A stretch of DNA of 64,000 bases, taken from contig NZ_JAKLTM010000001.1 in NCBI RefSeq assembly GCF_022012305.1, positions 744,001-808,000 on the forward strand. The letters run 5' to 3'. This document shows, piece by piece, positions 23,794 to 34,900 of the stretch (its first letter is position 1; each line of letters opens with the position of its first letter). The notes under the pieces are model-generated. The model was not told the origin of the DNA. It saw nothing but the letters and a program-made list of their open reading frames with translations, and did not search any database. This DNA comes from Ramlibacter paludis. GTDB lineage: Bacteria > Pseudomonadota > Gammaproteobacteria > Burkholderiales > Burkholderiaceae_C. Both the position numbers and the translations under genes were made by a program.

Positions 23794-25250
23794 GTCACTG
23801 CTTCCTCCAGCCGGAAGCTCTCGAGGTTGATCTGCCGCAGGCCCTGGCTTTCCAGCCAGAAGCGCTGCATGAGGTTGCCGAGCACCTCGGCCCGGTAGGC
23901 CGAAGATGCGCGCATGTCGCTGATCGGCTGGAACTCGGCGCGCAAGGCGGCCGTGGCGCGCTGCGCCGCTTCCAGCGTCCAGGCCTGCCCACGCAGCGCC
24001 GCTTCGGCCTGCAAGGCGCGGGCGGGCGTGGCAGCCACGCCGCCGGCGCCTATCCGCACTTGCGCGACCACGCCGTTTTCGATGGTAGCGTTGACCACCA
24101 GGCACACCGCCGAGATGTCGTCGTCGTAGCGCTTGGAGATCTTGTAGGCACGCAGCGTCTCGCCCGCCGTGGGCCGGGGCACCTTGATCCAGGCCACCAC
24201 TTCATCGGGCGCCAGCACGTTCTTGCGGTAACCCGTGTAGAAGGATTCCAGCGGCAGGTCGCGGTGTCCGCGCGCGGACATCAGCACGACGTGCGCGCCC
24301 AGCGCGATCAGCAGCGGCATCGAGTCGCCGATGGGCGAGCCGTTGGCGACGTTGCCGCCCAACGTGCCCGAGTTGCGCACCGGCAGGCCGGCGAAGCGGT
24401 TGGCGAAGGTCTTGAGCTGGGGCCGCTGTTCGACCAGCGCCTCGAAGGCTTCGGTCAAGGTTGCCGCGGCGCCGATCGCGATGTGGTTCTCGTAGGGCTC
24501 GATGCGTCGCAGTTCCTCCACGCGGGTCACGTCCAGCACCTGGGGAAACTGCATGTGCATCTTGGTGACCCACAGGCCGACGTCGGTGCAGCCGGCCACC
24601 ACCTGCGCCTGCGGATGCTGCGCCCGCAGCGCCAGCAATTCGGGCAAGGACTTGGGGAGCAGGTAGGTCGACGAAGGCGCTTCGTCACGCAATGCCGCAA
24701 GCTGCGCCAGCACCGCTGCCTCGTCCACCCGCATAGCCGGCAGTTCCGCCATCTGCTGCGCCGCATCGAGGATGGGCCGGTAGCCGGTGCAGCGGCACAG
24801 GTTGCCCGACAGCTCTTCCTGCGCCAGCGCGCGGGAGATCGCCTCGCCCTGGCAGGTGTGGTTCTGGTACATGCCGAACAGGCTCATCACGAAGCCGGGC
24901 GTGCAGAAGCCGCATTGCGATCCGTGGCACTGCACCATGGCCTCCTGGGCCGGGTGCAGCGTGCCGTCCGCGGCGGCGATGTCTTCCACCGTCCAGACCG
25001 CCAGGCCGTCGACGGAGTGGGCGAGGCGGATGCAGCTGTTGATGGCCTTGTACGCGAGCCGGCCTTCGCGTTCCTCGCCCAGTACCACCGTGCAGGCGCC
25101 GCAGTCGCCTTCGCCGCAGCCTTCCTTGGTGCCGGTGCAGCCCAGGTCTTCGCGCAGCAGCTCCAGCAGCGTGCGCTCGGGTGGTACATTTTCCAAGCTG
25201 ACGAGCTCGCCCCGTCGAACGAATCGGATCTTCTTCGGTTCCATGTCCAT
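23790..25250 (-). CDS. xdhA: Xanthine dehydrogenase small subunit (2Fe-2S and FAD)
   Basis: This 486-residue protein has an N-terminal plant-type 2Fe-2S domain (C45, C50 and C53 in GCGEGDCGAC, with C73). A second helical 2Fe-2S domain has CGFCTPG at 113-119 and LCRCTGYRP near 151-159. The FAD domain has VVAGCTDVGL and RNSGTLGGNVANGSPIGD. It passes electrons from XdhB to NAD+. The start could be M1 or M3 (MDMEP). It is transcribed away from a LysR gene across a 102-base gap that holds a candidate operator. Confidence 0.95.
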   Translation of the reverse strand: MDMEPKKIRFVRRGELVSLENVPPERTLLELLREDLGCTGTKEGCGEGDCGACTVVLGEEREGRLAYKAINSCIRLAHSVDGLAVWTVEDIAAADGTLHPAQEAMVQCHGSQCGFCTPGFVMSLFGMYQNHTCQGEAISRALAQEELSGNLCRCTGYRPILDAAQQMAELPAMRVDEAAVLAQLAALRDEAPSSTYLLPKSLPELLALRAQHPQAQVVAGCTDVGLWVTKMHMQFPQVLDVTRVEELRRIEPYENHIAIGAAATLTEAFEALVEQRPQLKTFANRFAGLPVRNSGTLGGNVANGSPIGDSMPLLIALGAHVVLMSARGHRDLPLESFYTGYRKNVLAPDEVVAWIKVPRPTAGETLRAYKISKRYDDDISAVCLVVNATIENGVVAQVRIGAGGVAATPARALQAEAALRGQAWTLEAAQRATAALRAEFQPISDMRASSAYRAEVLGNLMQRFWLESQGLRQINLESFRLEEAVT

Positions 25251-25314
25251 GCAATCCAGTATGGGTCAATTTCCAGGGGATGCCACGAGGGTAGGTTCAG
25301 ACCCCGGTGCTACG

Positions 25315-25332
25315 CATATGGGCGGCCATATG
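25315..25332. promoter_or_regulatory. Candidate LysR operator between xdhA and its divergent regulator
   Basis: CATATG-GGCGGC-CATATG is a pair of identical self-palindromic hexamers six bases apart, so the whole is also an inverted repeat. It contains a T-N11-A arrangement (ATATGGGCGGCCATAT), the usual core of LysR sites. It sits 21 bases before the LysR start and 65 bases before xdhA. Function is inferred. Confidence 0.5.
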
Positions 25333-25352
25333 AAACGGATGCATGCAAAGGT

Positions 25353-26279
25353 ATGAGAGACCAGGCGCTTTTCGACAAGATAGACCTCCACTTGATCAGG
25401 GTCTTGCATACCGTGTTGACCGAACGCAGCGTATCGAAGGCAGCTCTCCGGCTGGGCATGTACCAGCCGGCGGTGTCGGCCTCGCTGAAGCGGCTGCGGG
25501 AACTGGCAGGCGACCCCCTCCTGGTGCGCTCGGGCTCCGGCATGGTGCCCACCGACGCCGGCCTGCGCATGATCGAGCCCAGCGCAAGCATCCTTCGTGC
25601 CGCCGAGACGCTGTTCTCCGCGGCACGCGGCTTCGAGCCGCAGACCGCCGCCAACACCTTCCGCGTCGCCGCGGCCGACTATCTCGACCCGCTGTTCCTG
25701 CCGCAGCTGGTGGCGCAGATCAAGGCGCAGGCGCCGCTGTGCCACATCGAGATCCATCCGCTGTCGGCGGCTTCGGATTACCACACGCAGCTGGCGCAGG
25801 GCGAGGTCGACGTCGTGATCGGCAACTGGCTGAAGCCGCCCGAGGAACTGCACCTCGGCAAGCTGTTCGCCGACGAGATCGTCTGCCTCGTCGGCAAGGA
25901 CCACCCGGCGGCCAAGCGCGGCTGGTCGCGCGAGGACTGGCTGGAGGCCGAGCACATCGCGCCCACGCCGACCCACCCGGGTGCGCGCGGCGTGATCGAC
26001 GAATACCTGGAGTCGCAGGGACTGCATCGCAACATCACGGCCCGCTGCCCGCATTTCGGGCTGATCCCACGCATGGTGGCATCGAGCTTGCTCGTGCTGA
26101 CCACCGGCCGGCAATTCTGCGAACGGTTCACGGAACGCCTGCCGGTGCAGGTGCTGCCTTGCCCGGTCGAATTTCCGCAACTCGTCTACTACCAGCTGTG
26201 GCACGAGCGGACGCATGCGTCCGCGGCAGGACGCTGGCTGCGCGAGCGGGTGAAGCAGGTCGCCGCCGCGCTGCAATGA
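25353..26279 (+). CDS. LysR-family regulator, probably of xdhAB and purine uptake
   Basis: This 308-residue protein has the N-terminal helix-turn-helix (DKIDLHLIRVLHTVLTERSVSK, then QPAVSASLKRLRELAGDPLLVR). The effector-domain opening FRVAAADYLDPLFLPQLV belongs to the NodD/NahR-like LysR branch. The frame is open far upstream, but the family begins at MRDQALF. It is divergent from xdhA and lies 55 bases before the ABC importer, so it is well placed to control both. Confidence 0.92.
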   Translation: MRDQALFDKIDLHLIRVLHTVLTERSVSKAALRLGMYQPAVSASLKRLRELAGDPLLVRSGSGMVPTDAGLRMIEPSASILRAAETLFSAARGFEPQTAANTFRVAAADYLDPLFLPQLVAQIKAQAPLCHIEIHPLSAASDYHTQLAQGEVDVVIGNWLKPPEELHLGKLFADEIVCLVGKDHPAAKRGWSREDWLEAEHIAPTPTHPGARGVIDEYLESQGLHRNITARCPHFGLIPRMVASSLLVLTTGRQFCERFTERLPVQVLPCPVEFPQLVYYQLWHERTHASAAGRWLRERVKQVAAALQ

Positions 26280-26290
26280 AAAGGGCATGG

Positions 26291-26311
26291 ATCCCGGGCC
26301 CGGCCCGGGAT
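26291..26311. repeat. REP-like palindrome (copy 1)
   Basis: A perfect 10-bp stem (ATCCCGGGCC / GGCCCGGGAT) with a single central base lies between the LysR gene and the ABC operon. It is followed by GAC, as in the other ATCCCGGG...GGGATGAC elements of this window. It may also end or attenuate transcription from the LysR gene. Confidence 0.75.
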
Positions 26312-26334
26312 GACAACCTCAGGAGACAAATCGA

Positions 26335-27895
<1,561 letters not shown>

Positions 27896-27903
<8 letters not shown>

Positions 27904-28978
27904 GCTCGAACCCCGTCCCGAAGCCTCCAGGTTCTGGAGCATGGCCTCGCCACTGCTGGCGCTGGCGATCACGGTGGTGCTGGGCGTGCTGCTGTTCGCG
28001 GCGCTGGGCAAGGACCCGATGCGCGGGCTGCAGGTGTTCTTCTGGGAGCCGATCTCCACCGGCTACCGCATCGGCGAACTGATGGTGAAGGCCACGCCGC
28101 TCCTGATCATCGCGCTGGGCCTGGCCGTGTGCTTCCGCTCCAACGTCTGGAACATCGGCGCCGAAGGCCAGTTCGTGATTGGCGCGGTGGTGGCCGGCGG
28201 CGTCGCGCTGCTGGCCGGCAAGGACACGAGCCGGCTGATCGTCGTTGCGATCCTGCTGGCGGGCGTGCTGGGCGGCATGGCCTGGGCCGCGATCACCGGC
28301 CTGCTGCGCGACAAGTTCAACGCCAACGAGATCCTGGTCAGCCTGATGCTGGTCTACGTGGCCACGTTGCTCCTGAACTATCTCGTGTTCGGGCCCTGGA
28401 AGGACCCGGCCGGCTACAACTTCCCGCAGACCAAGACCTTCGAGGCGGTGACGCAGATCCCCAAGCTGATGGCGGGCTCGCGCGTGAACATCGGCATCTT
28501 CCTCGCGTTGGGCGGCGTGGTGGCGCTGTGGATCTTCCTGTTCCGCACCCGCGCCGGCTTCGCGCAGCAGGTCGGCGGCCTCGCCCCGGCGGCGGCGCGC
28601 TATGCGGGCTTCTCCTCGCGCAAGGCGCTGTGGACGGCGCTGCTGATCTCCGGTGGTGCGGCGGGCCTCGCGGGCGCGCTGGAGGTCGCCGGCCCCATCG
28701 GCCAGCTCACGCCTTACGTCCCCGCCGGCTACGGCTTTGCCGCCATCATCGTGGCCTTCGTCGGCCGCCTGCACCCGGTGGGCATGGTGTTCTCCGCCAT
28801 CCTCATGAGCATGTTCTACATCGGCGGCGAGCTGGCGCAGTCACGCCTGGGCCTGCCCAAGTCGCTGACCGGCGTGTTCCAGGGCCTGCTGCTGTTCACG
28901 CTGCTGGCCTGCGACACGCTGATGGCCTACCGCATCCGCTTCCTTCCCGGCGCGACGCCGGCCGTGAAAGGCGCCTGA
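27896..28978 (+). CDS. Nucleoside/purine ABC transporter permease 1
   Basis: This 360-residue membrane protein with about nine helices belongs to the branched-chain/ribose-type permease superfamily. It has FRSNVWNIGAEGQFVIGA, the landmark NIGAEGQ of purine/nucleoside permeases such as YufP/NupB, plus NANEILVSLMLVYVA. The ATG at 27896 lies inside the end of the ATPase gene, giving an 8-base overlap. A longer frame upstream is only a shadow. It forms a heterodimeric channel with the next gene product. Confidence 0.93.
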
Positions 28979-28979
28979 C

Positions 28980-29900
28980 ATGGACAGCTACGCACTCCTG
29001 TTTGCCTCCATGCTCAATGCGGGCACGGTGCTCGCCCTCGCGGCGCTTGGCCTGTTGATCAACGAGAAGGCCGGCATCGTCAACCTCGGCGCCGAAGGCA
29101 TGATGCTGTGCTCGGCGATCGCGGGCTTCGCCGCGGTGGTGGGCAGCGGCAACGACTGGATCGGCTTCGCGGCCGGCGCCGGCGCCGGCGCCTTGCTGGC
29201 GGCGATCTTCGGCCTGCTGGTGATCTGGCTGAACACCAACCAGTACGCCACGGGGCTCGCGCTGAGCCTCTTCGGCGCGGGCTTCTCGGCGTTCGCGGGC
29301 ATCAAGTACGTGCAGGAGAAGCTGCCGGAGCGGCCGCACTTCTCGATCCCGCTGCTGGGCGACATCCCGGTGCTGGGGCCGGCGCTGTTCCGCCAGCACC
29401 CGATGGTCTACCTGGCGATCGCCCTGGTCGCCTGGCTGGTGTGGTTCCTGTACCGCTCGCGCACCGGCCTCGTGCTGCGTTCGGTCGGCGAGTCGCCCGA
29501 GTCGGCGCATGCGCTGGGCTACCCGGTGCGACGCATCCGCCTCGCGGCGGTGGTCGCCGGCGGCGCGCTGTGCGGCCTGGCCGGCGCCTACATCTCCATC
29601 ATCTACACGCCGCTGTGGGTCGAAGGCATGGTGGCCGGCAAGGGCTGGATCGCGCTGGCGCTGACCACCTTCGCCACCTGGCGCCCGGCACGGGTGTTGC
29701 TTGGCGCCTACCTGTTCGGCGGCGTGACGATGCTGCAGTTTCACCTGCAGGGCATCGGCGTCGAAGTCCCGAGCGAGTTCCTGAACATGCTTCCCTACGT
29801 GGCGACCATCGTGGTGCTGGCCCTGATCTCGCGCAACCCGGCGTGGATCCGGATCAACATGCCGGCCTCCCTTGGAAAGCCGTTCTATCCCGGAACATAA
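28980..29900 (+). CDS. Nucleoside/purine ABC transporter permease 2
   Basis: This 306-residue permease has eight or nine helices, with LINEKAGIVNLGAEGMML matching the partner permease of YufQ/NupC type. The gene starts one base after the preceding stop codon (TGA-C-ATG), consistent with one polycistronic unit. The LGYPVRRIRLAAVVAGGALCG segment is the conserved cytoplasmic loop contacting the ATPase. Confidence 0.93.
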   Translation: MDSYALLFASMLNAGTVLALAALGLLINEKAGIVNLGAEGMMLCSAIAGFAAVVGSGNDWIGFAAGAGAGALLAAIFGLLVIWLNTNQYATGLALSLFGAGFSAFAGIKYVQEKLPERPHFSIPLLGDIPVLGPALFRQHPMVYLAIALVAWLVWFLYRSRTGLVLRSVGESPESAHALGYPVRRIRLAAVVAGGALCGLAGAYISIIYTPLWVEGMVAGKGWIALALTTFATWRPARVLLGAYLFGGVTMLQFHLQGIGVEVPSEFLNMLPYVATIVVLALISRNPAWIRINMPASLGKPFYPGT

Positions 29901-29942
29901 TCCTGCTTTTCACCCAAACGCCCTCCGAAGAAGGAATTGGCA

Positions 29943-31106
29943 ATGACCGACCTGAAGAAACGTAACCTGCTCCAAGTTGCAGCCCTCGCGGCGGCCGTTG
30001 CCGGCCTGGCGGCCTGCAGCAAGACGGAGCCGCCGGCGCCCGCCCCGGCCCCCGCCCCGGCGGCCGCCGCGCCCGCGCCGGCCCCGGCCGCGCCCAAGCT
30101 GAAGATCGCCTGGGCCTACGTCGGCCCGGTCGGCGACGGCGGCTGGACCTTCGCCCACGACAACGGCCGCAAGGCGGTGGAGAAGGAGTTCGGCGACAAG
30201 GTCGAGACCAGCTTCGTCGAGAAGGTGCCCGAGTCGGCCGACGCCGAGCGCGTGATGCGCGACATGGTGAGCCAGGGCAACAAGCTGGTCTTCGGCACCA
30301 CCTTCGGCTACATGGAGCCGATGCTGAAGGTCGCCGCCGACAGCAAGGACGTGAAGTTCGAGCACGCCACCGGCTACAAGACCGCCGACAACCTGCGCAC
30401 CTACGACAGCCGCACCTACGAAGGCGCGTACATGGCCGGCGTCATTGCCGGCAGCATGACCAAGACCAACACGCTGGGCGTGGTCGGCTCGATCCCGATC
30501 CCGGAAGTGGTGCGCAACATCAACAGCTTCACGCTGGGCGCGCAATCGGTCAACCCGAAGGTCAAGACCAAGGTCGTGTGGGTCGGCGACTGGTTCAATC
30601 CGCCGAAGGAAACTGAAGCGGCCACCGCGCTGATCAACGGCGGCGCCGACGTGCTGATGCAGAACACCGACTCGTCGGCCGTGCTGCAGACCGCCGAGAA
30701 GATGGGCAAGCGCGCCTTCGGCTGGGACAGCGACATGAGCAGCTACGGTCCCAAGGCCCACCTGGGTTCGGCCGTCATCAACTGGGCCCCGTACTACATC
30801 AAGGCCGTGCGTGACGTGCTGGAGAACAAGTGGGCCACCGGCCAGAGCTGGTGGGGCGTGAAGGAAGGCGCCATCGACTTCGTCTCCGTGGCCGCCGACG
30901 TGCCGGACGCCGCCAAGAAGAAGCTCGACGAAGTGAAGGCCGGCCTGAAGGACGGCACGCTGCAGATCTGGAAGGGCCCGATCGCCGACAACACCGGCAA
31001 GGAAGTGCTGGCCAAGGACGCCGTCGGCGACGACAAGTTCCTGGGCGGCGTGAACTTCTACGTCAAGGGCGTCGAAGGCAAGGTGCCGGGCGGCGAGAAG
31101 AAGTAA
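29943..31106 (+). CDS. BMP-family purine-nucleoside-binding lipoprotein
   Basis: This 387-residue protein has a lipobox (GLAAC, Cys25) and an Ala-Pro spacer (residues 32-52). The BMP (Med/PnrA) body follows: KIAWAYVGPVGDGGWTFAHD, FGTTFGYMEP, YEGAYMAGVIAGSMTKT and GSIPIPEVVRNINSF. BMP proteins of this type bind purine nucleosides or bases. A TTG at 29937 is in frame, but the ATG at 29943 with AAGGA upstream is the better start. It ends the four-gene ABC importer operon. Confidence 0.94.
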   Translation: MTDLKKRNLLQVAALAAAVAGLAACSKTEPPAPAPAPAPAAAAPAPAPAAPKLKIAWAYVGPVGDGGWTFAHDNGRKAVEKEFGDKVETSFVEKVPESADAERVMRDMVSQGNKLVFGTTFGYMEPMLKVAADSKDVKFEHATGYKTADNLRTYDSRTYEGAYMAGVIAGSMTKTNTLGVVGSIPIPEVVRNINSFTLGAQSVNPKVKTKVVWVGDWFNPPKETEAATALINGGADVLMQNTDSSAVLQTAEKMGKRAFGWDSDMSSYGPKAHLGSAVINWAPYYIKAVRDVLENKWATGQSWWGVKEGAIDFVSVAADVPDAAKKKLDEVKAGLKDGTLQIWKGPIADNTGKEVLAKDAVGDDKFLGGVNFYVKGVEGKVPGGEKK

Positions 31107-31111
31107 AGCGG

Positions 31112-31142
31112 GGCGTGCGCGGGCTCCGGCCCGCGGCACGCC
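31112..31142 (+). terminator. Strong GC-rich hairpin after the BMP gene
   Basis: A 13-bp stem with one bulged base (GGCGTGC-GCGGGC against GCCCGCGGCACGCC) and a TCCG loop starts five bases after the stop codon. There is no U tract, so it may protect the 3' end of the transport operon mRNA or act as a weak terminator. The next gene starts 9 bases later. Confidence 0.5.
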
Positions 31143-31150
31143 GCAACATA

Positions 31151-31531
31151 ATGGTGGCCATGATCAGACCCTTGATCGTGGCCATTTTTCTTCCTGCCTG
31201 CGCCGTGGCGCCGGCCGGCACCGGCCTGCCACCGGCCGCGATGGGCGCGCCCGCGTCCGTGATCGAAGCTGCGCGCAGCGATGCCGCCAAGCGCTCCGGG
31301 CTGGCTGCCAGGCAACTGCAGGTGGTGAGCGCCGAAGCCGTCACCTGGCCCGACGGCGGCCTCGGCTGCCCGCGCAAGGGCATGCTCTATCCCCAGGCAC
31401 AAGTACCCGGGTACCGGGTGAAGCTGCGCGTCGGCAAGGAAGTGTGGGACTACCACGCGAGCGAGCGCGGCAACGTGCAGCTGTGCGCGCCGGGGCAGTC
31501 GCAGGAGCCCGCGCCGGGCGGGCGGAACTGA
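31151..31531 (+). CDS. Small hypothetical lipoprotein
   Basis: This protein of about 126 residues (or 123 from the second ATG at 31160) has a short hydrophobic leader ending in a lipobox-like LPAC. An Ala-rich helix and a compact C-terminal part with two cysteines follow (WPDGGLGCPRKGMLYPQ, then VPGYRVKLRV and VQLCAP). The TWPDGGLGCP pattern recurs in small exported proteins of Burkholderiales from memory; I know no function. It may be read through from the BMP gene. Confidence 0.72.
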   Translation: MVAMIRPLIVAIFLPACAVAPAGTGLPPAAMGAPASVIEAARSDAAKRSGLAARQLQVVSAEAVTWPDGGLGCPRKGMLYPQAQVPGYRVKLRVGKEVWDYHASERGNVQLCAPGQSQEPAPGGRN

Positions 31532-31560
31532 AGCACTGGTCGGGGTCAGGGTGTCTTCCA

Positions 31561-31900
31561 GGGGCGTCGCAGCGGGCAGTGCGCGGTGCAGGCCCGCTGG
31601 GGCGTCGGTCGGCGGCTTCGCGCGCCGACTCCCCTGAAAGGCCGGTCCCGCCGGCGTAGCGAGGCACAACTCGTTGAGTTTTTGTCCGCTGCGCGGCCAA
31701 AAACTCCACTCAAACAGGTGCCTCGTCAGCATGAAACATACGCGCGGCTCGATTCGCTGACGCTCTCGTAGCCGTGCTCCGCCGGCGGGACCGGCCACCT
31801 GCCCCCCCGAAAAAAAGCCAGAGCTTTTTTCCGGGGACCCCGCAGGTCAGGCGACTGCCCCTTCATGCGGGCCTGCACCGCGCACTGCCCGCTGCGACGT
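31561..31900. repeat. 335-base nested inverted-repeat element
   Basis: Four pairs of complementary arms are nested in order around one centre. The outer pair is 33/33 perfect (31565-31597 with 31867-31899), then 17/17 perfect (31640-31656 with 31778-31794), 8/8 (31660-31667 with 31718-31725), and a central 9/9 GAGTTTTTG with CAAAAACTC (31676-31684 with 31698-31706). No convincing protein is encoded; the frames across it are Arg/Pro-rich shadows. It could be a non-autonomous mobile repeat, a structured RNA, or a strong two-way insulator between converging genes. Confidence 0.85.
31803..31835. terminator. Two-way hairpin terminator within the nested element
   Basis: A poly-A/poly-T hairpin (AAAAAAGC-CAGA-GCTTTTTT, 31811-31830) is extended outward by C-rich and G-rich arms to a stem of about 14 bp. 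It gives a U run on either strand, so it suits the convergent layout of the small lipoprotein gene (plus) and the subtilase gene (minus). Confidence 0.6.
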
Positions 31901-31932
31901 CGAGCAGTCGGTGGCATCCCCGCAGCCAAAGA

Positions 31933-31960
31933 AAAACGGGGCCCATGGGCCCCGTTTGTT
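31933..31960 (-). terminator. Intrinsic terminator of the subtilase gene
   Basis: A perfect GC-rich palindrome (AAACGGGGCCCA / TGGGCCCCGTTT) followed on the minus strand by TTTTTCTTT begins about 35 bases after the subtilase stop codon. This is the clearest rho-independent terminator in the left half of the window. Confidence 0.85.
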
Positions 31961-31994
31961 CCTTGGAAGGCCGCTTGCGCGGCCCTGCGTTCGA

Positions 31995-34900
31995 TCAGGG
32001 ATCGACGCGGACGATCGTCGGGTTCGGCAGGCCGGTGGCGCCGCCGTAGACCACGGAGCCCATGTACTTCGTACCGGCCGCGAGGCTGTTGGTCGTGATC
32101 GTGATCGCGCCCGTCTGGCCGGTGACCGCCGTTGCCGGCGCGCTCACGGTCATGTTGCCCGCGGCAGCCGTGCCCAGCACCCAGCTGTACAGGTTGAAGC
32201 TCGCCGCGCCCGAGGGCACCGCGAAGCCCACCACGCGAACGCGGTAGGTGTCGGCCGCCGGGTTGCGGATGTTGACTTCTTCCTGCGCGGTGGAGCCGCC
32301 GCTGGAGCCGACCAAGGTGCCGGCGGAGTTGTAGACCTCCATGTCGATGTCGCTCGCCTGGCTGACATCGCTGTCGAACGTCGAGAAGCGCACGTGCGAC
32401 ATGCCGGCCGGGACGGTGACCAGGAAGTCCGCCGTGCCGTCGGTCGCCACCGAGCCGGACGCCTTGACCGCGGGCACGAGGCCGCGCGCCGTGGCGCTGA
32501 ACGCACCGTCGTAGCCGAAGGTCACGTTGTAGCTGCCCGTGACTTCCGCCGGAGCGCCCAGGGCGACCGGGCGCGCCACCATCGGCACGCGCACCTTGTG
32601 GGTGCCGTCGGTCAGCGTCAGCTGGCCGCCGCCGTAGGCGTTCAGGGCTGCGGACGTGCGCGTGATGGTCACGGTGACGTTCTTCGTCTGGCCGGGGGCG
32701 ATCACCAGGCTGGCCGGGGCGACGGCGACGGTGAAGCCGGCCATGCCCGTGTAGCTGGCCGTGTAGGTGGCCGAGCTGTTGCTGACGTTGGTGACCCGGC
32801 GCGTGATCGTCTGCGTGCCCGGCAGGGCGCCCAGCGCGATCGAGGCGACGTTCATGTTGGTCGGGTCGACCACCGGGATGCCGTTGGCCGCGCAGTACGA
32901 GGCCGGCAGCTGGGTGCCGCACAGGAAGCCGATCCAGTCCACGATGTTCGAGTCGAACACCAGGCCCGGGTCGAGCGCCGCGGACGGCTTCACGTGGCCC
33001 GCGCCCTGGCGGAAGATCACCAGCGGGTTGGTGTTCGGGCCATCCAGCACGTCACCGGCCGTGGTCATCAGCGCCGACTTGATCGCCATGGGCGACCACG
33101 AGGGGTTCAGCTGCTTGAACAGCGCCGCGATGCCGGCGATGTGCGGGCTGGACATCGAGGTGCCGCTGTACAGGTCGAAGTTGCGGCCACCGTTGCCGGG
33201 AGGCGCCACGGCAGCCAGGATGTCCTGGCCGGGGGCGATGATGTCCGGCTTCAGCACGCTGCCACCGGCGGCCAGGGACGGGCCACGCGAGGAGAACGAA
33301 GCGGTGAAGGGCGCGGCCGCGCTGAAGTCCAGCGTGGACTGGGAGATCGCCGCGGTGGCGCCGGTCGTCGCGGCATAGGCCTTGACGGCGGTGCGCGCGG
33401 TGTCGGCGATGTGCACGGTGGGAACCACGTGGTAGTCGGCGTTCAGCGTGTTGGGGCTGGTGTTGACCAGCACCATGCCGATGCCGCCGGCTTCCTGCAC
33501 CGCCAGGCTCTTGTTCACGCGGTCGTTGGTGCCGCGGTCGCACAGCACGATCTTGCCGGACACCTTGGCGGGGTCGAGCACCGGGGCGCCGGCCCAGGAC
33601 GTCGAGAAGCACAGGCGGGCCGCGGTCGGGTCGGCGCCGGGCAGGGCGGCGGCTTGCGAGTCGATGAACGCGCCGGAGACGGCGTTCGCGGCCAGCGAGG
33701 CGCCGGTGTAGACCGCGCCGTTGCCCAGCGTGACCGTGCCGATGGCGGCGCGGTTGTGGGTGCCGGCAGCCACCGTGGTCAGCCAGGGGCTGGGGTGGGC
33801 GACGGTGCTGACCGTGGGGCCGCTGTTGCCGGCGGACGTGGCGACGAAGACGCCGGCGTCGGCCGCATACATGAAGGCGATTTCCACCGGGTCACGGAAG
33901 TTGGTGGTGCTGCCGCTGATCGAGAAGTTGATCACGTCGACGCCGTCGGCGATGGCCTGCTCGATGGCGGCCACGCTGTCGGAGCCGAAGCAGCCGCCGC
34001 CAAGGGCGGTTTCGGACCAGCACACCTTGTAGACGGAGATGCGGGCGCGCGGAGCCATGCCGCTGATCTTGCCGAAGGGCGCGGCCGGACCGGTGACGGT
34101 GACGCCGCTGTTGCCGCCGGCGGTGCTGGCGGTGTGCGTGCCGTGGCCGCCCCAGTCACGCGGCGAATTGAATTCGCCGGTGGGTCCCCAGCGCTCCATC
34201 ACGCCGGCGTTGCCGCCGAAGCCGGAGTTGTAGTAGCGGGCGCCAATCAGCTTCTGATTGCACATGCTGTTGTTGAACTGGTCGCCGTTGATGCACTTGC
34301 CCTTCCAGCCCGGGATGTTCTGGTAGGAGAGCTTGCCATCCTGCGTCTCGTTGCCGTTGGTGCCGGTGCGGTCGCTGAAGCTTTCCGATTCCGGCCAGAT
34401 GCCGGAGTCGACCATGCCGATCACCACGCCTTCGCCGGTGGCGCCCGTCTTGGCCCAGAAACCGGTGGAGCCCGCCAGGCCCAGGAAGCTGGGGGTGGAC
34501 GCGGTGTCCATCTGGCGCAGTTCGTCCTTGGTCACGGAGACGACGCCCTTGGTTGCGGCGAGCTTCTGCGCCTGCGCATCCGTCAGTTCGGCGGCGAAGC
34601 CGTTGAAGACGTAGCCATAGCTATACAGCTTGCGGGCATTGCCCACCTTCTGCAGCGCGGCGTCGTGCTTGCTGGCCAGGTGCGCGATGTAGTTCGCGAC
34701 GGCCGGCGACTCGGAGTCGAGCTTCTGGCCCTTGGAAGGCTTGGTCGCCTTCAGGCCGGGCGTGCGCCCGTCGTAGGCCGAGGCCGGCAGTTCGTCCATC
34801 TGCACGATGTACGCCCTGTTGGTGGCCGGGGCCGCGTTGCCGCGCCGGGTGCCACGGTCGCTGTCCACCGGCTGGCTGGTGACCTCGCCGGTCGCGGCAG

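Noticed and set aside
18541..23898. 1785-residue plus-strand frame
   Set aside because: It is antisense to DUF2339, the small cysteine protein and xdhB. It is rich in Arg, Gln, His and Gly with no family motif, as expected for a GC-rich shadow.
30023..30098. Ala-Pro repeat in the first BMP protein, considered as a domain
   Set aside because: It is a normal low-complexity tether between the lipobox and the binding domain.
31341..31798. Short Arg/Pro-rich frames inside the nested inverted-repeat element
   Set aside because: They arise from the GC-rich arms, lack ribosome sites, and overlap hairpin arms on both strands. The repeat structure explains them.
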